DNA of 12,284 nt from Paracoccaceae bacterium (GCA_002746395.1 NVXA01000001.1:146937-159220), one strand, 5' to 3'. Positions 1 to 6,730 are shown, counted from the first letter of the stretch. Notes: generated from the letters alone by a model not told the origin. Program-made: numbers and translations.

Positions 1-932
1 GTGGACTTGAACAGCATTTGTTCGCGCGCCTCCCAACCTTCTAGCTGTTTGCCTTTTGGCGGGGCCATTACGCCCTCATAGATCAGGCCTTTAGCATCGA
101 GGTTCTCAAGGGCAGCTTCGATTTTTCCTGTGCCATATAGCGATTTTTCACTGAAATACACGTCCATGGTCACGCCCAACGCTTTTAGGTCGGCGCGGAT
201 CAAATCCATCATCATTTCGGTTGCGAATTCCCGCAGATCTTCCAGCCAAACGCTTTCTGGCTGGTTGATCAGACTGTCGCCATATTTCGCTTTTAGGGCT
301 TCACCGACAGGAATTAGATAATCGCCGGGGTACAGGCCTTCGACGATTTCGGGCTCAAGGCCGTTGGCCTCGCGGTAGCGCTCATAAGCGGAGCGTGCCA
401 GTACGTCTACCTGTGCGCCGCCGTCGTTAATGTAATATTCACGCGTTACGTTGTAGCCTGCGAAATCCAGCAAGCTGGCCAATGCATCGCCAAAAACGGC
501 ACCGCGTGTGTGGCCTACGTGCAAGGGGCCGGTTGGGTTGGTGGAAACGAACTCGACGTTAACCTTTCGGCCCGCCCCCATATCGGAGCGGCCAAAATCA
601 GCACCCTTGGCCAAGGCTTCGATTACGATGCCAAACCAAAGGGCCGGATCAAGGCGCAGGTTCAGGAAGCCGGGGCCAGCAACATCCGCGGTCAATACGC
701 GCGGATGTTGGGCCAGCTTGGCGGCCAAGGCGTCGGCTATATCGCGGGGTTTCATCTTGGCGGGCTTGGCCAGAACCATAGCCGCGTTGGTGGCCATATC
801 GCCGTGCAGCGGGTCTCGCGGGGGTTCTACGGCAACGTTTGCGTAGTTTAGGCCGTCGGGCAATACTCCCTCGGCTACCAGCACGTTAAGGTTTTCCAAC
901 ACGAGTGTTTTGATTTCGGCGAACAGGTTCAT
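1..932 (-). CDS. argS: Arginyl-tRNA synthetase, N-terminal 310 residues (runs off left edge)
   Basis: Class I aminoacyl-tRNA synthetase that charges tRNA-Arg with arginine in the cytoplasm. The open frame from the ATG at 932 reaches the window edge without a stop (310 whole codons; family length is usually about 560-590). Residues 1-95 match the ArgS-specific N-terminal domain that contacts the tRNA D-loop, ending in a GFLNLRL segment. The catalytic Rossmann fold begins near residue 124 with VEFVSTNPTGPLHVGH, and HVGH (138-141) is the HIGH-type ATP-binding motif. YYINDGGAQ (167-175) and the REQMLF segment near the end are also typical of ArgS. The KMSKS region would lie beyond the window. A GGGAAG stretch about 8-13 nt upstream can serve as ribosome binding site. 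The gene follows bztD after 91 bp containing two hairpins, so it may be read from its own promoter or by read-through. The frame is clean and the identification is firm. Confidence 0.96.
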   Translation of the reverse strand, partial: MNLFAEIKTLVLENLNVLVAEGVLPDGLNYANVAVEPPRDPLHGDMATNAAMVLAKPAKMKPRDIADALAAKLAQHPRVLTADVAGPGFLNLRLDPALWFGIVIEALAKGADFGRSDMGAGRKVNVEFVSTNPTGPLHVGHTRGAVFGDALASLLDFAGYNVTREYYINDGGAQVDVLARSAYERYREANGLEPEIVEGLYPGDYLIPVGEALKAKYGDSLINQPESVWLEDLREFATEMMMDLIRADLKALGVTMDVYFSEKSLYGTGKIEAALENLDAKGLIYEGVMAPPKGKQLEGWEAREQMLFKS

Positions 933-954
933 TTCTTGACTTCCCAAATAGAAT

Positions 955-984
955 GGGCGCGGCATAGCATAGCTACCCGCGCCC
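955..984 (-). terminator. GC-rich hairpin between bztD and argS (weak terminator or leader hairpin)
   Basis: Arms GGGCGCGG (955-962) and CCGCGCCC (977-984) pair perfectly over 8 bp. Inside the loop TAGC (965-968) can pair with GCTA (972-975) around ATA. On the transcribed minus strand the stem is followed by ATTCTATTTGGG, which is U-rich but not a true U-tract. It could end the bzt transcript weakly or form a leader hairpin 22 nt before the argS start codon. The structure is seen directly; terminator function is inferred. Confidence 0.5.
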
Positions 985-996
985 TTCCAGATATCA

Positions 997-1016
997 TTGC
1001 CCGCGAATGCAGGCAA
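997..1016 (-). other. Hairpin just after the bztD stop codon
   Basis: On the minus-strand RNA, TTGCCTGC pairs with GCGGGCAA around an ATTC tetraloop. This is an 8-bp stem with one U-G pair, starting 7 nt after the bztD stop. The plus strand would have a C-A mismatch at that position, so the stem is better as minus-strand RNA, as expected for the 3' end of the bzt message. No U-tract follows, so a role as 3'-end stabiliser or processing site is more likely than termination on its own. Confidence 0.45.
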
Positions 1017-1023
1017 ATTGTGT

Positions 1024-1812
1024 TTAGTGACCCAGAATCTGCGACAAGAACAATTGTGTTCGCTCAGACTGTGGATTTGTGAAGAACTGCTCCGGTTCAT
1101 TCTCTTCCACGATCTGACCCGCATCCATGAAGATCACGCGGTTCGCCACTTTACGGGCGAAGCCCATTTCGTGGGTCACAACAATCATCGTCATGCCTTC
1201 TTCGGCCAATTCGATCATAGTATCGAGAACTTCCGAGATCATCTCAGGGTCAAGTGCCGATGTTGGTTCATCAAACAACATGATCCGTGGCTTCATGCAA
1301 AGCGAGCGAGCAATCGCCACACGCTGCTGCTGACCACCGGAAAGCTGACCGGGGTATTTATCGGCCTGCTCGGGGATCTTAACCTTCTCAAGGAAGTGCA
1401 TCGCCGTTTCTTCGGCTTCTTTCTTGGGAACATTACGAACCCAGATAGGTGCCAGCGTGCAGTTTTCCAAGATCGTCAGGTGCGGGAACAAGTTGAAGTG
1501 CTGGAAGCACATGCCAACCTCGGAACGGATCTTGTCGATGTTTTTCAGATCCGAGGACAGCTCGGTTCCGTCAACAATGATGGAACCTTCCTGATGCACT
1601 TCAAGGCGGTTGATACAGCGGATCAGGGTAGATTTACCCGAACCCGATGGACCACAAACCACGATACGCTCCCCACGGTTAACCGTAAGGTTGATATCTT
1701 TAAGCACATGGAATGCACCATACCACTTGTTCATATTCGTGATTTGAATAGCAACCTCGTCAGACACTTGCATCTTTGACCGGTCGATTTCACGTTCGAT
1801 TTCAGTAACCAT
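1024..1812 (-). CDS. bztD: Amino-acid ABC transporter ATP-binding protein (BztD/AapP type)
   Basis: Cytoplasmic ATPase of a polar amino-acid uptake transporter; as a dimer it binds and hydrolyses ATP to drive the BztB/BztC permease pair. All nucleotide-binding motifs are present in the 262 residues: Walker [10 protein letters not shown] (54-62), Q-loop Q104, ABC signature LSGGQQQR (157-164), Walker B IMLFDEP (177-183) with D-loop SALDPE, and switch histidine H214 in VVTHEMGFA. The HQEG segment after Walker A and the DGTEL segment fit the GlnQ/HisP/AapP group of polar amino-acid importers. The start at 1812 is set by an AAGGAG ribosome binding site about 8 nt upstream. A second Met at residue 14 has no comparable site. 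The gene lies 18 bp after bztC and is last in the bztABCD unit. Family assignment is firm. The exact substrate (glutamate, glutamine, aspartate, asparagine, or a broader L-amino-acid range as in Aap) is inferred from homology. Confidence 0.95.
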   Translation of the reverse strand: MVTEIEREIDRSKMQVSDEVAIQITNMNKWYGAFHVLKDINLTVNRGERIVVCGPSGSGKSTLIRCINRLEVHQEGSIIVDGTELSSDLKNIDKIRSEVGMCFQHFNLFPHLTILENCTLAPIWVRNVPKKEAEETAMHFLEKVKIPEQADKYPGQLSGGQQQRVAIARSLCMKPRIMLFDEPTSALDPEMISEVLDTMIELAEEGMTMIVVTHEMGFARKVANRVIFMDAGQIVEENEPEQFFTNPQSERTQLFLSQILGH

Positions 1813-1830
1813 TATATTAACTCCTTAAAC

Positions 1831-3129
1831 TCAGTGACCGGTCGCGAGCTTACGCTCGAGATACATGGAATAACGCGACATAGAAAAGGTGAATATCCAG
1901 AACAGAAGCGCGATGAAAACATAAATTTCCCATACGATACCGTTCCAGTTTTGATCCGCTGGAATTGCACGGGCCAGCCCCATCGGGTCAAGCAATCCAA
2001 TGATTGATACCAGTGTCGTGTCTTTGAACAGGCCGATGAAGTTACTCACGATGTTCGGGATGGATATTTTCAGCGCTTGCGGCATGATAATCAGCCGTGT
2101 CGCCTTCCAATAATCCAGACCGAGCGCGTCAGCCGCCTCGTATTGCCCTTTTGGCAGGGCCGCTAGCCCCCCACGGATCACCTCGGCCATGTAGGCCGCA
2201 GCAAAGAACGTCACCATGATAATAACCCGCAGGATAAGATCGAAGTTGGTGCCAGGAGGCAGGAAGTAGTTCAACAGGACCGATGCAACAAACAACAGAG
2301 TAATCAACGGCACACCACGGATAAATTCAATGAACCCCACACAGATGGTTTTCACAATGAACAACGGTGACTGACGACCAAGGGCCAGCAGGATGCCAAT
2401 GGGCAGCGACAGGGCAATACCTGAAACACCAATGATGATCGAGATCATAAACCCGCCCATCTGGTCACTGTCTACACCTTCAATGCCAATTGGTGCAATG
2501 CCATTCAGACCGTCAATAATCGGGCCTGCAATCACGATCCAAAACAGAATGGGTAACACACCCGCCCCGATTGTCGCGCCCAAAGAACCAACAAGAGCCG
2601 GAAGGTAAACGATCGCAAGGTACGCAATCACCAATCCCAAGAAAGCCACGATTGGCAACCAGATCGAGCCACCCCATAGAAGCCAAAAAGCGAGGAATGG
2701 ATAGATAACCGAAAACAGCATTACTTTGCGAGGAACCGAAGTAAATAGCACTGGTGAAATGGCTACGAACATCAGAGCCAGTGTTACTACGGGGCGCCAA
2801 TATAGTTCCTTTGGATAGAACCCAAATAGTAGTTGCTTCCACCGCTCGTTGATTACCGACCAACAAGCTCCTTCAACGCCTTCGCCGTAGGTTTCAGCGA
2901 TATATGCGCGACAACCATGTAGTGATGTCGCATTCCAGCTGGACTGGAAAGCCCACGGCAGGATGCCGCTAAGGATATAATAAACCACCCAGACCGACAC
3001 GATTGTCATAATCGCGTTCGGGATAGACGAAAATAGGTTTTCCATTACCCATTTCACGACACCTACTTGCGATGAAGGCGGAGGTTTTTCGCCCAGCATT
3101 TCAGTGCGGACATAAGATTGATCAGACAT
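1831..3129 (-). CDS. bztC: Amino-acid ABC transporter permease (BztC/AapM type)
   Basis: Inner-membrane permease that pairs with BztB to form the amino-acid channel. The protein has 432 residues, about twice a GlnP/HisM-type permease, as is usual for BztC/AapM. It has a cytoplasmic N-terminus, a first membrane helix around 36-56, a periplasmic loop (about 57-112) with cysteines C73 and C89, several hydrophobic helices between 113 and 203, and the conserved BPD_transp_1 domain from about 225 to 425. The EAA loop that docks on the ATPase is clear: AEVIRGGLAALPKGQYEAAD (315-334), followed by ALG and LIIMPQALK. The start at 3129 lies 2 bp after the bztB stop with a GGGAG ribosome binding site at the end of bztB, so the two are probably translationally coupled. 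It is 18 bp from bztD. Strong family match; substrate inferred. Confidence 0.94.
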   Translation of the reverse strand: MSDQSYVRTEMLGEKPPPSSQVGVVKWVMENLFSSIPNAIMTIVSVWVVYYILSGILPWAFQSSWNATSLHGCRAYIAETYGEGVEGACWSVINERWKQLLFGFYPKELYWRPVVTLALMFVAISPVLFTSVPRKVMLFSVIYPFLAFWLLWGGSIWLPIVAFLGLVIAYLAIVYLPALVGSLGATIGAGVLPILFWIVIAGPIIDGLNGIAPIGIEGVDSDQMGGFMISIIIGVSGIALSLPIGILLALGRQSPLFIVKTICVGFIEFIRGVPLITLLFVASVLLNYFLPPGTNFDLILRVIIMVTFFAAAYMAEVIRGGLAALPKGQYEAADALGLDYWKATRLIIMPQALKISIPNIVSNFIGLFKDTTLVSIIGLLDPMGLARAIPADQNWNGIVWEIYVFIALLFWIFTFSMSRYSMYLERKLATGH

Positions 3130-3131
3130 GC

Positions 3132-4352
3132 TTACCGCTCCCTCATTTTGATTGATTCATTGTACCAGTTCATAGCGATAGACACAGTTATCGAGATGCT
3201 AAGATACATCGCCATAAGCAGCAACAAGGACTCCATCTCGCGGCCCGTCTGGTTCAGCGTGATGCCGCCCAAAGTCGCAGTGATGTCCATATAGCCAACT
3301 ACAATAGCCAACGAAGAGTTCTTCGTCAGGTTCAGGTATTGCGAGATCAGCGGTGGAATAATAACGCGTAACGCTTGCGGCAAAATCACCAGGTTCATAA
3401 TGCGTTTAGGGCGAAGACCCAGTGCCGCTGCTGCCTCGGATTGACCTTTGGAAATGGCTTGAATGCCCGCACGAACTGCCTCGGCGATAAACGCGCCGGT
3501 GTAGAACGACAGCGCCAACCATAATGCGATAAGTGAATTTCGCATCTGGTAGCCACCCTGGAAGTTGAAGCCCTTGAATACAGGATACTCTAGGGTGATT
3601 GGCCGCCCCATGATGAAGAAGACCAGCAAGGTTGGAACGACAAAGATTGCAAGCTTAATCCAGCCGGTTGGCAAAATGTCACCGGTTCGGGCTTGGCGTT
3701 TTTTGGCCCAGCGTCCGAACACCCAAATTCCGACCAACGAAAGGATGAATGCTGCAAAAACAATCATAGACCCCTCGAGGTAAATCGGTTTAGGGAAGTA
3801 GATTCCGCGGTTTGTAATTGCAACAGAGTCGCCTAAAATCATGCTGGAAGTTGCATTTTCGCCCTTGAAAGAACGTGGAACCGGCAATGTTTCGATAACG
3901 ACCGCCATGACAAGAACGATCCAAAGCAGAATTGGAACATTTCGGAACATCTCGACGTAGACAGTCATAAGGCGCGCGATGATCCAGTTTTTGGATAGGC
4001 GTGCAACACCGGCCGTAACGCCGATAATTGTTGCCAAGACACAGCCCATAAAAGCAACGAGCAATGTGTTGAGAATACCAACAAGCGCGGCACGGCCGTG
4101 ACTGCTGCGTGAATCGTACTCGATAAGGCGTTGGTTGATGTCATAGCTTGATGGCTCTGAAAGGAACCCGAAGCCAAGCTCTTTATCGAGGGCCTCCAGA
4201 TTGCTGAGTGTGTTACTCACCAGCCACGCACCAACAAGAGCCAGTGCAATAAGCGCTATAACCTGAATGGTTATAGAACGATAACGAGTATCATAAATCA
4301 GCATACTCAGGCGAAACGCCTTTTTCTCTGCTGCTTGGTCTGCCATGGACAT
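3132..4352 (-). CDS. bztB: Amino-acid ABC transporter permease (BztB/AapQ type)
   Basis: Partner inner-membrane permease of BztC. The 406 residues begin with a cytoplasmic stretch, then a helix at about 29-48 and a hydrophilic segment to about 85. The BPD_transp_1 domain starts with ILNTLLVAFMGC (93-104). It is split by an insertion of roughly 110 residues (about 155-265), which holds two further hydrophobic helices, and resumes around 270. The EAA loop reads EAVRAGIQAISKGQSEAAAA (291-310), followed by LGLRPKRIMNLVILPQALR. This long, interrupted layout is typical of BztB/AapQ. Two Met codons are close together (4352 and 4346); AGGAGG lies 8 nt before the first and 14 nt before the second, which favours 4352. 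The gene is separated from bztA by 142 bp with a strong hairpin and runs almost directly into bztC. Confidence 0.94.
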   Translation of the reverse strand: MSMADQAAEKKAFRLSMLIYDTRYRSITIQVIALIALALVGAWLVSNTLSNLEALDKELGFGFLSEPSSYDINQRLIEYDSRSSHGRAALVGILNTLLVAFMGCVLATIIGVTAGVARLSKNWIIARLMTVYVEMFRNVPILLWIVLVMAVVIETLPVPRSFKGENATSSMILGDSVAITNRGIYFPKPIYLEGSMIVFAAFILSLVGIWVFGRWAKKRQARTGDILPTGWIKLAIFVVPTLLVFFIMGRPITLEYPVFKGFNFQGGYQMRNSLIALWLALSFYTGAFIAEAVRAGIQAISKGQSEAAAALGLRPKRIMNLVILPQALRVIIPPLISQYLNLTKNSSLAIVVGYMDITATLGGITLNQTGREMESLLLLMAMYLSISITVSIAMNWYNESIKMRER

Positions 4353-4391
4353 GGCTCCCCCTCCTGCTAAAAGTCGATCAGCGAATTATGC

Positions 4392-4411
4392 GAGGTGGTT
4401 TTGCCCTCCTC
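4392..4411 (-). other. Small imperfect hairpin upstream of bztB
   Basis: On the minus strand GAGGAGG and CCACCTC pair at six of seven positions around a GCAAAA loop, about 40 nt before the bztB start. The left arm contains an AGGAGG that resembles a ribosome binding site but has no start codon at a useful distance. It may shape the bztB leader; the evidence is structural only. Confidence 0.25.
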
Positions 4412-4454
4412 TGCCCGCTGGCTACAACTAAGAAAACTGTTGGATAATAAAGAT

Positions 4455-4478
4455 GGGGCGCGCCGTGCGGCGCGCCCC
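4455..4478 (-). terminator. Very stable intercistronic hairpin between bztA and bztB (attenuator or mRNA stabiliser)
   Basis: GGGGCGCGCC (4455-4464) and GGCGCGCCCC (4469-4478) form a perfect 10-bp, almost all-GC stem with a 4-nt loop. On the minus strand it begins about 16 nt after the bztA stop and is followed by ATCTTTATTATCC, U-rich but interrupted. Hairpins at this place in binding-protein operons commonly cause partial termination or protect the upstream message from 3' decay, giving far more binding protein than permease. The stem is seen directly. Which mechanism applies cannot be told from sequence, but the downstream permease genes must be read through it unless they have their own promoter. 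Confidence 0.75.
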
Positions 4479-4484
4479 AAAAGT

Positions 4485-4499
4485 GTTGATCAGATCAAC
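4485..4499 (-). repeat. Perfect 7-1-7 palindrome across the bztA stop codon
   Basis: GTTGATC and GATCAAC flank a single central base and overlap the last bztA codons and stop. As RNA it can fold as a 5-bp stem with a 5-nt loop just ahead of the large GC hairpin, giving two hairpins in a row. As DNA it resembles a dimer-binding site, but its place at the end of the gene makes an RNA role likelier. Confidence 0.4.
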
Positions 4500-5511
4500 G
4501 GAACGGAGGCGAGTAAATCAGGCCGCCGTCTGTCCATAGTGCGTTAACACCACGGGATAGGCCGATTGGAGAGTTCTCACCGATGTTGTTGGAGAAGATC
4601 TCGCCGTAGTTACCGCCAGCTAGAATAGCATTCACAGCCCAGTCAGATTCCAGACCAAGCATTGCAGCCAACGAACCTTCGGAACCAAGCATACGGTTGA
4701 TTTCCGGGTTGTCAGTACCTTTAGCCATTTCAAGAACGTTAGCCTGAGTGATACCCAGCTCTTCAGCTGTGATCAAAGCGTTCAGAGTCCAACGAGCGAT
4801 GTCTGCCCAGTTGTCGTCGCCGTGACGTACGAGAGGACCAAGAGGCTCTTTCGAAATGATCTCAGGAAGCAGCATGTGATCGTCTGGGTTTTCAAACGAC
4901 ATACGTGTGCCAGCCAAAGCCGAACGGTCAGTTGTATAGGAATCACATGCACCAGCTAGGTACTGCTGCTGTGCTTCTGCATTGCCTTCGATAGGCACTG
5001 GCTCATAAGTCATCCCGTTTGTACGGAAGTAGTCAGCCAAGTTCAGCTCTGTAGTTGTACCTGTTTGGATACAAATAGTAGCGCCGTCCATGTCAAGAAC
5101 AGACTCAACACCCAGATCGGTTTTAACCATGAAGCCCTGGCCGTCGTAGTAGTCTACGCCAACGAAAGTCTGCTTCAGGTCAACGTCACGAGAGAACGTC
5201 CATGTTGTGTTGCGCGAAAGCACATCAATTTCGCCTGAACCCAAAGCTGCAAAACGTGTTTTGGAGCTAAGTGGTACGAATTTGATTGCGTCGCCGCTAC
5301 CCAATACAGCGCCAGCAAGTGCGCGACAGTAACCAACGTCAAAACCCTGCCAACGGCCGTCTGCGTCTGGGAACGAGAAACCAGGGGAACCTGTGGAAAC
5401 ACCACATGCTAGCTCGCCTTTTGCTTTAACGTCGTCCAGCGTGCCGGCGGATGCCATGCCTGCTGTAAGACCTACGGCTGCAATTGCGCCGAAAAGTACA
5501 GTCTTTTTCAT
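4495..5511 (-). CDS. bztA: Periplasmic amino-acid-binding protein (BztA/AapJ type)
   Basis: Periplasmic solute-binding protein that captures amino acids (by homology glutamate, glutamine, aspartate and asparagine) and delivers them to BztBC. The 338-residue precursor begins with a classic Sec signal peptide: MKK, a hydrophobic core, and an ASA cleavage site near residue 22. The mature part is a family 3 binding protein with the expected segments GELACGVSTGSPGFS, GFDVGYCRALAGA, KFVPLSSKTRFAALGSGEIDVLSRNTTWT, and CIQTGTTTE. The start at 5511 is chosen because AGAGGT lies about 6 nt upstream and the signal peptide follows at once. The frame stays open for 52 more codons upstream (to 5667), but that stretch is not signal-like and would put the signal peptide inside the protein. 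Four cysteines are present in the mature protein. First gene of bztABCD, preceded by a 505-bp regulatory region and followed by the stable hairpin. A 60-bp block counted by hand (5041-5100) is 27/60 G+C. Confidence 0.95.
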   Translation of the reverse strand: MKKTVLFGAIAAVGLTAGMASAGTLDDVKAKGELACGVSTGSPGFSFPDADGRWQGFDVGYCRALAGAVLGSGDAIKFVPLSSKTRFAALGSGEIDVLSRNTTWTFSRDVDLKQTFVGVDYYDGQGFMVKTDLGVESVLDMDGATICIQTGTTTELNLADYFRTNGMTYEPVPIEGNAEAQQQYLAGACDSYTTDRSALAGTRMSFENPDDHMLLPEIISKEPLGPLVRHGDDNWADIARWTLNALITAEELGITQANVLEMAKGTDNPEINRMLGSEGSLAAMLGLESDWAVNAILAGGNYGEIFSNNIGENSPIGLSRGVNALWTDGGLIYSPPFR

Positions 5512-5616
5512 ATTTACCTCTTCCTGGTGAATTGCCCGAAAACGTTTCGAGCTTGAACCGATCTTAATGACCGGAGCGATTCTATTGCGCAGCCATTTAT
5601 GACCGCAACGGACACA

Positions 5617-5645
5617 GTTTGAACAATTCCTGAGGCTTTGGTCAA
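5617..5645 (-). promoter_or_regulatory. Possible sigma70-type promoter for bztABCD
   Basis: On the minus strand TTGACC (plus 5640-5645) fits a -35 box well, and 17 nt downstream TCAAAC (plus 5617-5622) is a poor -10 box. Transcription from here would give a leader of roughly 100 nt before bztA. A good -35 with a weak -10 is not unusual in alphaproteobacteria, but the match is weak. A further TTGACC lies inside the upstream repeat at 5850-5868. Confidence 0.25.
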
Positions 5646-5661
5646 GGGAGATACAAAACAA

Positions 5662-5679
5662 ACACATAGGTCATGATTG
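5662..5679. repeat. Direct repeat, copy 1 (18 bp) upstream of bztA
   Basis: Plus-strand ACACATAGGTCATGATTG. It matches copy 2 at 5850-5868 except for one missing A. It lies 17 bp upstream of the proposed -35 box, where an activator could sit. Protein binding is inferred. Confidence 0.5.
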
Positions 5680-5849
5680 CTGCCGTTTATGGGAGGGTGT
5701 CGCGCATATACTGCTAACTATGGAACTTCAGTCACTGATCTGGGCGCTTTCACTGCGAAACCCTCTCCGTTCGACACCTGGAACGCCCGAAAACACAAGC
5801 GGCAGGCGACTCAACACTCCACCGCCCCCTTCTTGTACGACATTTTCGC

Positions 5850-5868
5850 ACACATAGGTCAATGATTG
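5850..5868. repeat. Direct repeat, copy 2 (19 bp) upstream of bztA
   Basis: Plus-strand ACACATAGGTCAATGATTG, 188 bp from copy 1. It differs by a single inserted A and continues into the inverted repeat at 5857-5873. The sequence between the copies shows no inverted termini of a small transposon, so a duplicated regulatory site is likelier than a target-site duplication. Confidence 0.5.
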
Positions 5869-5873
5869 TGACC
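5857..5873. promoter_or_regulatory. Inverted repeat GGTCA-N7-TGACC (operator candidate)
   Basis: Perfect 5-bp arms around seven bases, containing TCA-N7-TGA, which satisfies the T-N11-A pattern of LysR-type regulator sites. Copy 1 of the direct repeat keeps the first arm (GGTCA) but the second arm is degenerate. No regulator gene is adjacent in this window, so the cognate protein is unknown. Confidence 0.35.
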
Positions 5874-5892
5874 CATGAAATACCATAGCCTA

Positions 5893-5911
5893 CGTGATAC
5901 GTTCCATCACG
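5893..5911. promoter_or_regulatory. Inverted repeat CGTGAT-N7-ATCACG (operator candidate)
   Basis: Perfect 6-bp arms with a 7-base centre, about 20 bp beyond the GGTCA-N7-TGACC repeat and about 380 bp upstream of bztA. It could be an operator or a small RNA hairpin. There is no U-tract on either strand, so a terminator is unlikely. Confidence 0.3.
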
Positions 5912-6016
5912 ATTCGGATTGTATTGAGAGTTTTTGGAAAAAAATTAAGTTTGGCCAAGAAAACCACGTGAATGCCGGCCGCAACCCAACTCTACACGAT
6001 CTGCGCCAATGTTTAC

Positions 6017-6730
6017 TTAGGGCTGATCCAGCAAATCCATGAGTTTTGCGGCTTTTATGAAATCGGATCGTTTAACTTCTGCCCCGGCACGGGCGGAATC
6101 ATCAATGCCCCACTGCTCTTCCTGCCATGTCTCGTCGATGCGAGACAGCGGCCAGACGGCCTCCGCACTCAGGTGTTTGGTTGCCACAGCCAGCCCCAAA
6201 ACCAGCGAACCAGAAATAGTTACGAGGTCGTGCAGTGCTGTTAACCGCCACGGATCATAGGCAGACACCGCAGCTTGCAGCTTGATCTGGCCATCGTTTG
6301 GTTGGGGTACGTGCATAATTCCTGCCGTGGAGATCAGGGTCACGCCGTATTTTTCAAACATCCATTCAAGCATCGGATCCCACGCCTCTGCTTGCCGCAT
6401 TACCAATTCGGTAGGGCCTTCGGCCCGGTAACACAATAGATCGGTCGCACCGTATTCGGCCAGCATTCCCGCAACTGCCACGTGGTCAATAACCACCTTG
6501 TCGAGCGTCGCATTCGCGCAGCGTGTTAGATGCATATGAAGCGGATTAATCTTTTCCTCTACCGCGTCCCATTCTTCGGCAATCCCTTTGGCAACGGCCA
6601 TGGTCGGTGCCAGCAAGGAACCCTTCAACGGGGTCTTCAACGGTTTGTCGTCCAGATAGATTCCGTATCCGGCAGCCTCCGGGCGTACCGATACTTCTTT
6701 CCAAAATCGTTTTTGCAATGCTGTGTTCAT
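6017..6730 (-). CDS. ATP12-family F1-ATPase assembly chaperone
   Basis: Homologue of mitochondrial Atp12, which binds the F1 alpha subunit during assembly of ATP synthase. In alphaproteobacteria the family is cytoplasmic and about 230-260 residues long; this one has 237. Recognisable segments are the opening KRFWKEV (7-13) with GYGIYLDDKPLKTP (21-34), the helix AKGIAEEWDAVEEKINPLHMHLTRCANATLD (47-77), the stretch YRAEGPTELVMRQAEAWDPMLEW (101-123), the GSLVLGLAV helix (174-182), and the near-terminal TWQEEQWGIDDSA (201-213). No signal peptide or membrane helix is seen. The ATG overlaps the HAD gene's stop by 4 bp (ATGA), so translation is probably coupled. It is last in the rarA-crcB-rluC-HAD-ATP12 series and is not next to the atp genes. 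Function is assigned by family; the match by eye is good along its length. Confidence 0.88.
   Translation of the reverse strand: MNTALQKRFWKEVSVRPEAAGYGIYLDDKPLKTPLKGSLLAPTMAVAKGIAEEWDAVEEKINPLHMHLTRCANATLDKVVIDHVAVAGMLAEYGATDLLCYRAEGPTELVMRQAEAWDPMLEWMFEKYGVTLISTAGIMHVPQPNDGQIKLQAAVSAYDPWRLTALHDLVTISGSLVLGLAVATKHLSAEAVWPLSRIDETWQEEQWGIDDSARAGAEVKRSDFIKAAKLMDLLDQP

Larger units (their letters stand above)
5512..6016. other. 505-bp non-coding region between the ATP12 gene and bztA
   Basis: No credible protein gene is seen here on either strand. The only sizeable plus-strand frame (5677-5865) starts at TTG without a clear ribosome binding site and resembles nothing recognisable. The region contains the bztA ribosome binding site, a weak sigma70-like promoter, an imperfect direct repeat, two inverted repeats, and a run of seven A at 5938-5944 (seven T on the minus strand). 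That T-run follows a small TTGGCCAA self-complementary stretch downstream of the ATP12 stop and could be a weak terminator, but no strong stem precedes it. The length is large for a simple promoter, so a regulated promoter or an unannotated small RNA is possible. Confidence 0.6.

Noticed and set aside
508..851. Two overlapping plus-strand frames of about 112 codons
   Set aside because: Antisense to argS. The real gene on the minus strand has the HVGH motif and a clean frame to the window edge.
997..1779. Plus-strand open frame of 260 codons
   Set aside because: It lies antisense to bztD, which carries every ABC ATPase motif. The plus-strand product has no recognisable domain and is a codon-bias shadow.
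4486..4498. FNR/Anr-like box TTGAT-N3-ATCAA
   Set aside because: The FNR consensus has four bases between the arms; this has three and overlaps the bztA stop codon, not a promoter.
5512..5667. 52-residue N-terminal extension of BztA
   Set aside because: The frame is open, but the extension would bury the signal peptide. The ATG at 5511 has its own ribosome binding site followed at once by a signal peptide.
5677..5865. Plus-strand 62-codon frame upstream of bztA
   Set aside because: Starts at TTG with no convincing ribosome binding site, has no similarity I recognise, and spans putative regulatory repeats.
5662..5868. Small transposon (MITE) flanked by a target-site duplication
   Set aside because: The direct repeats could be read as a duplication, but the inner ends show no inverted termini, and 18/19 bp is long for a typical duplication.
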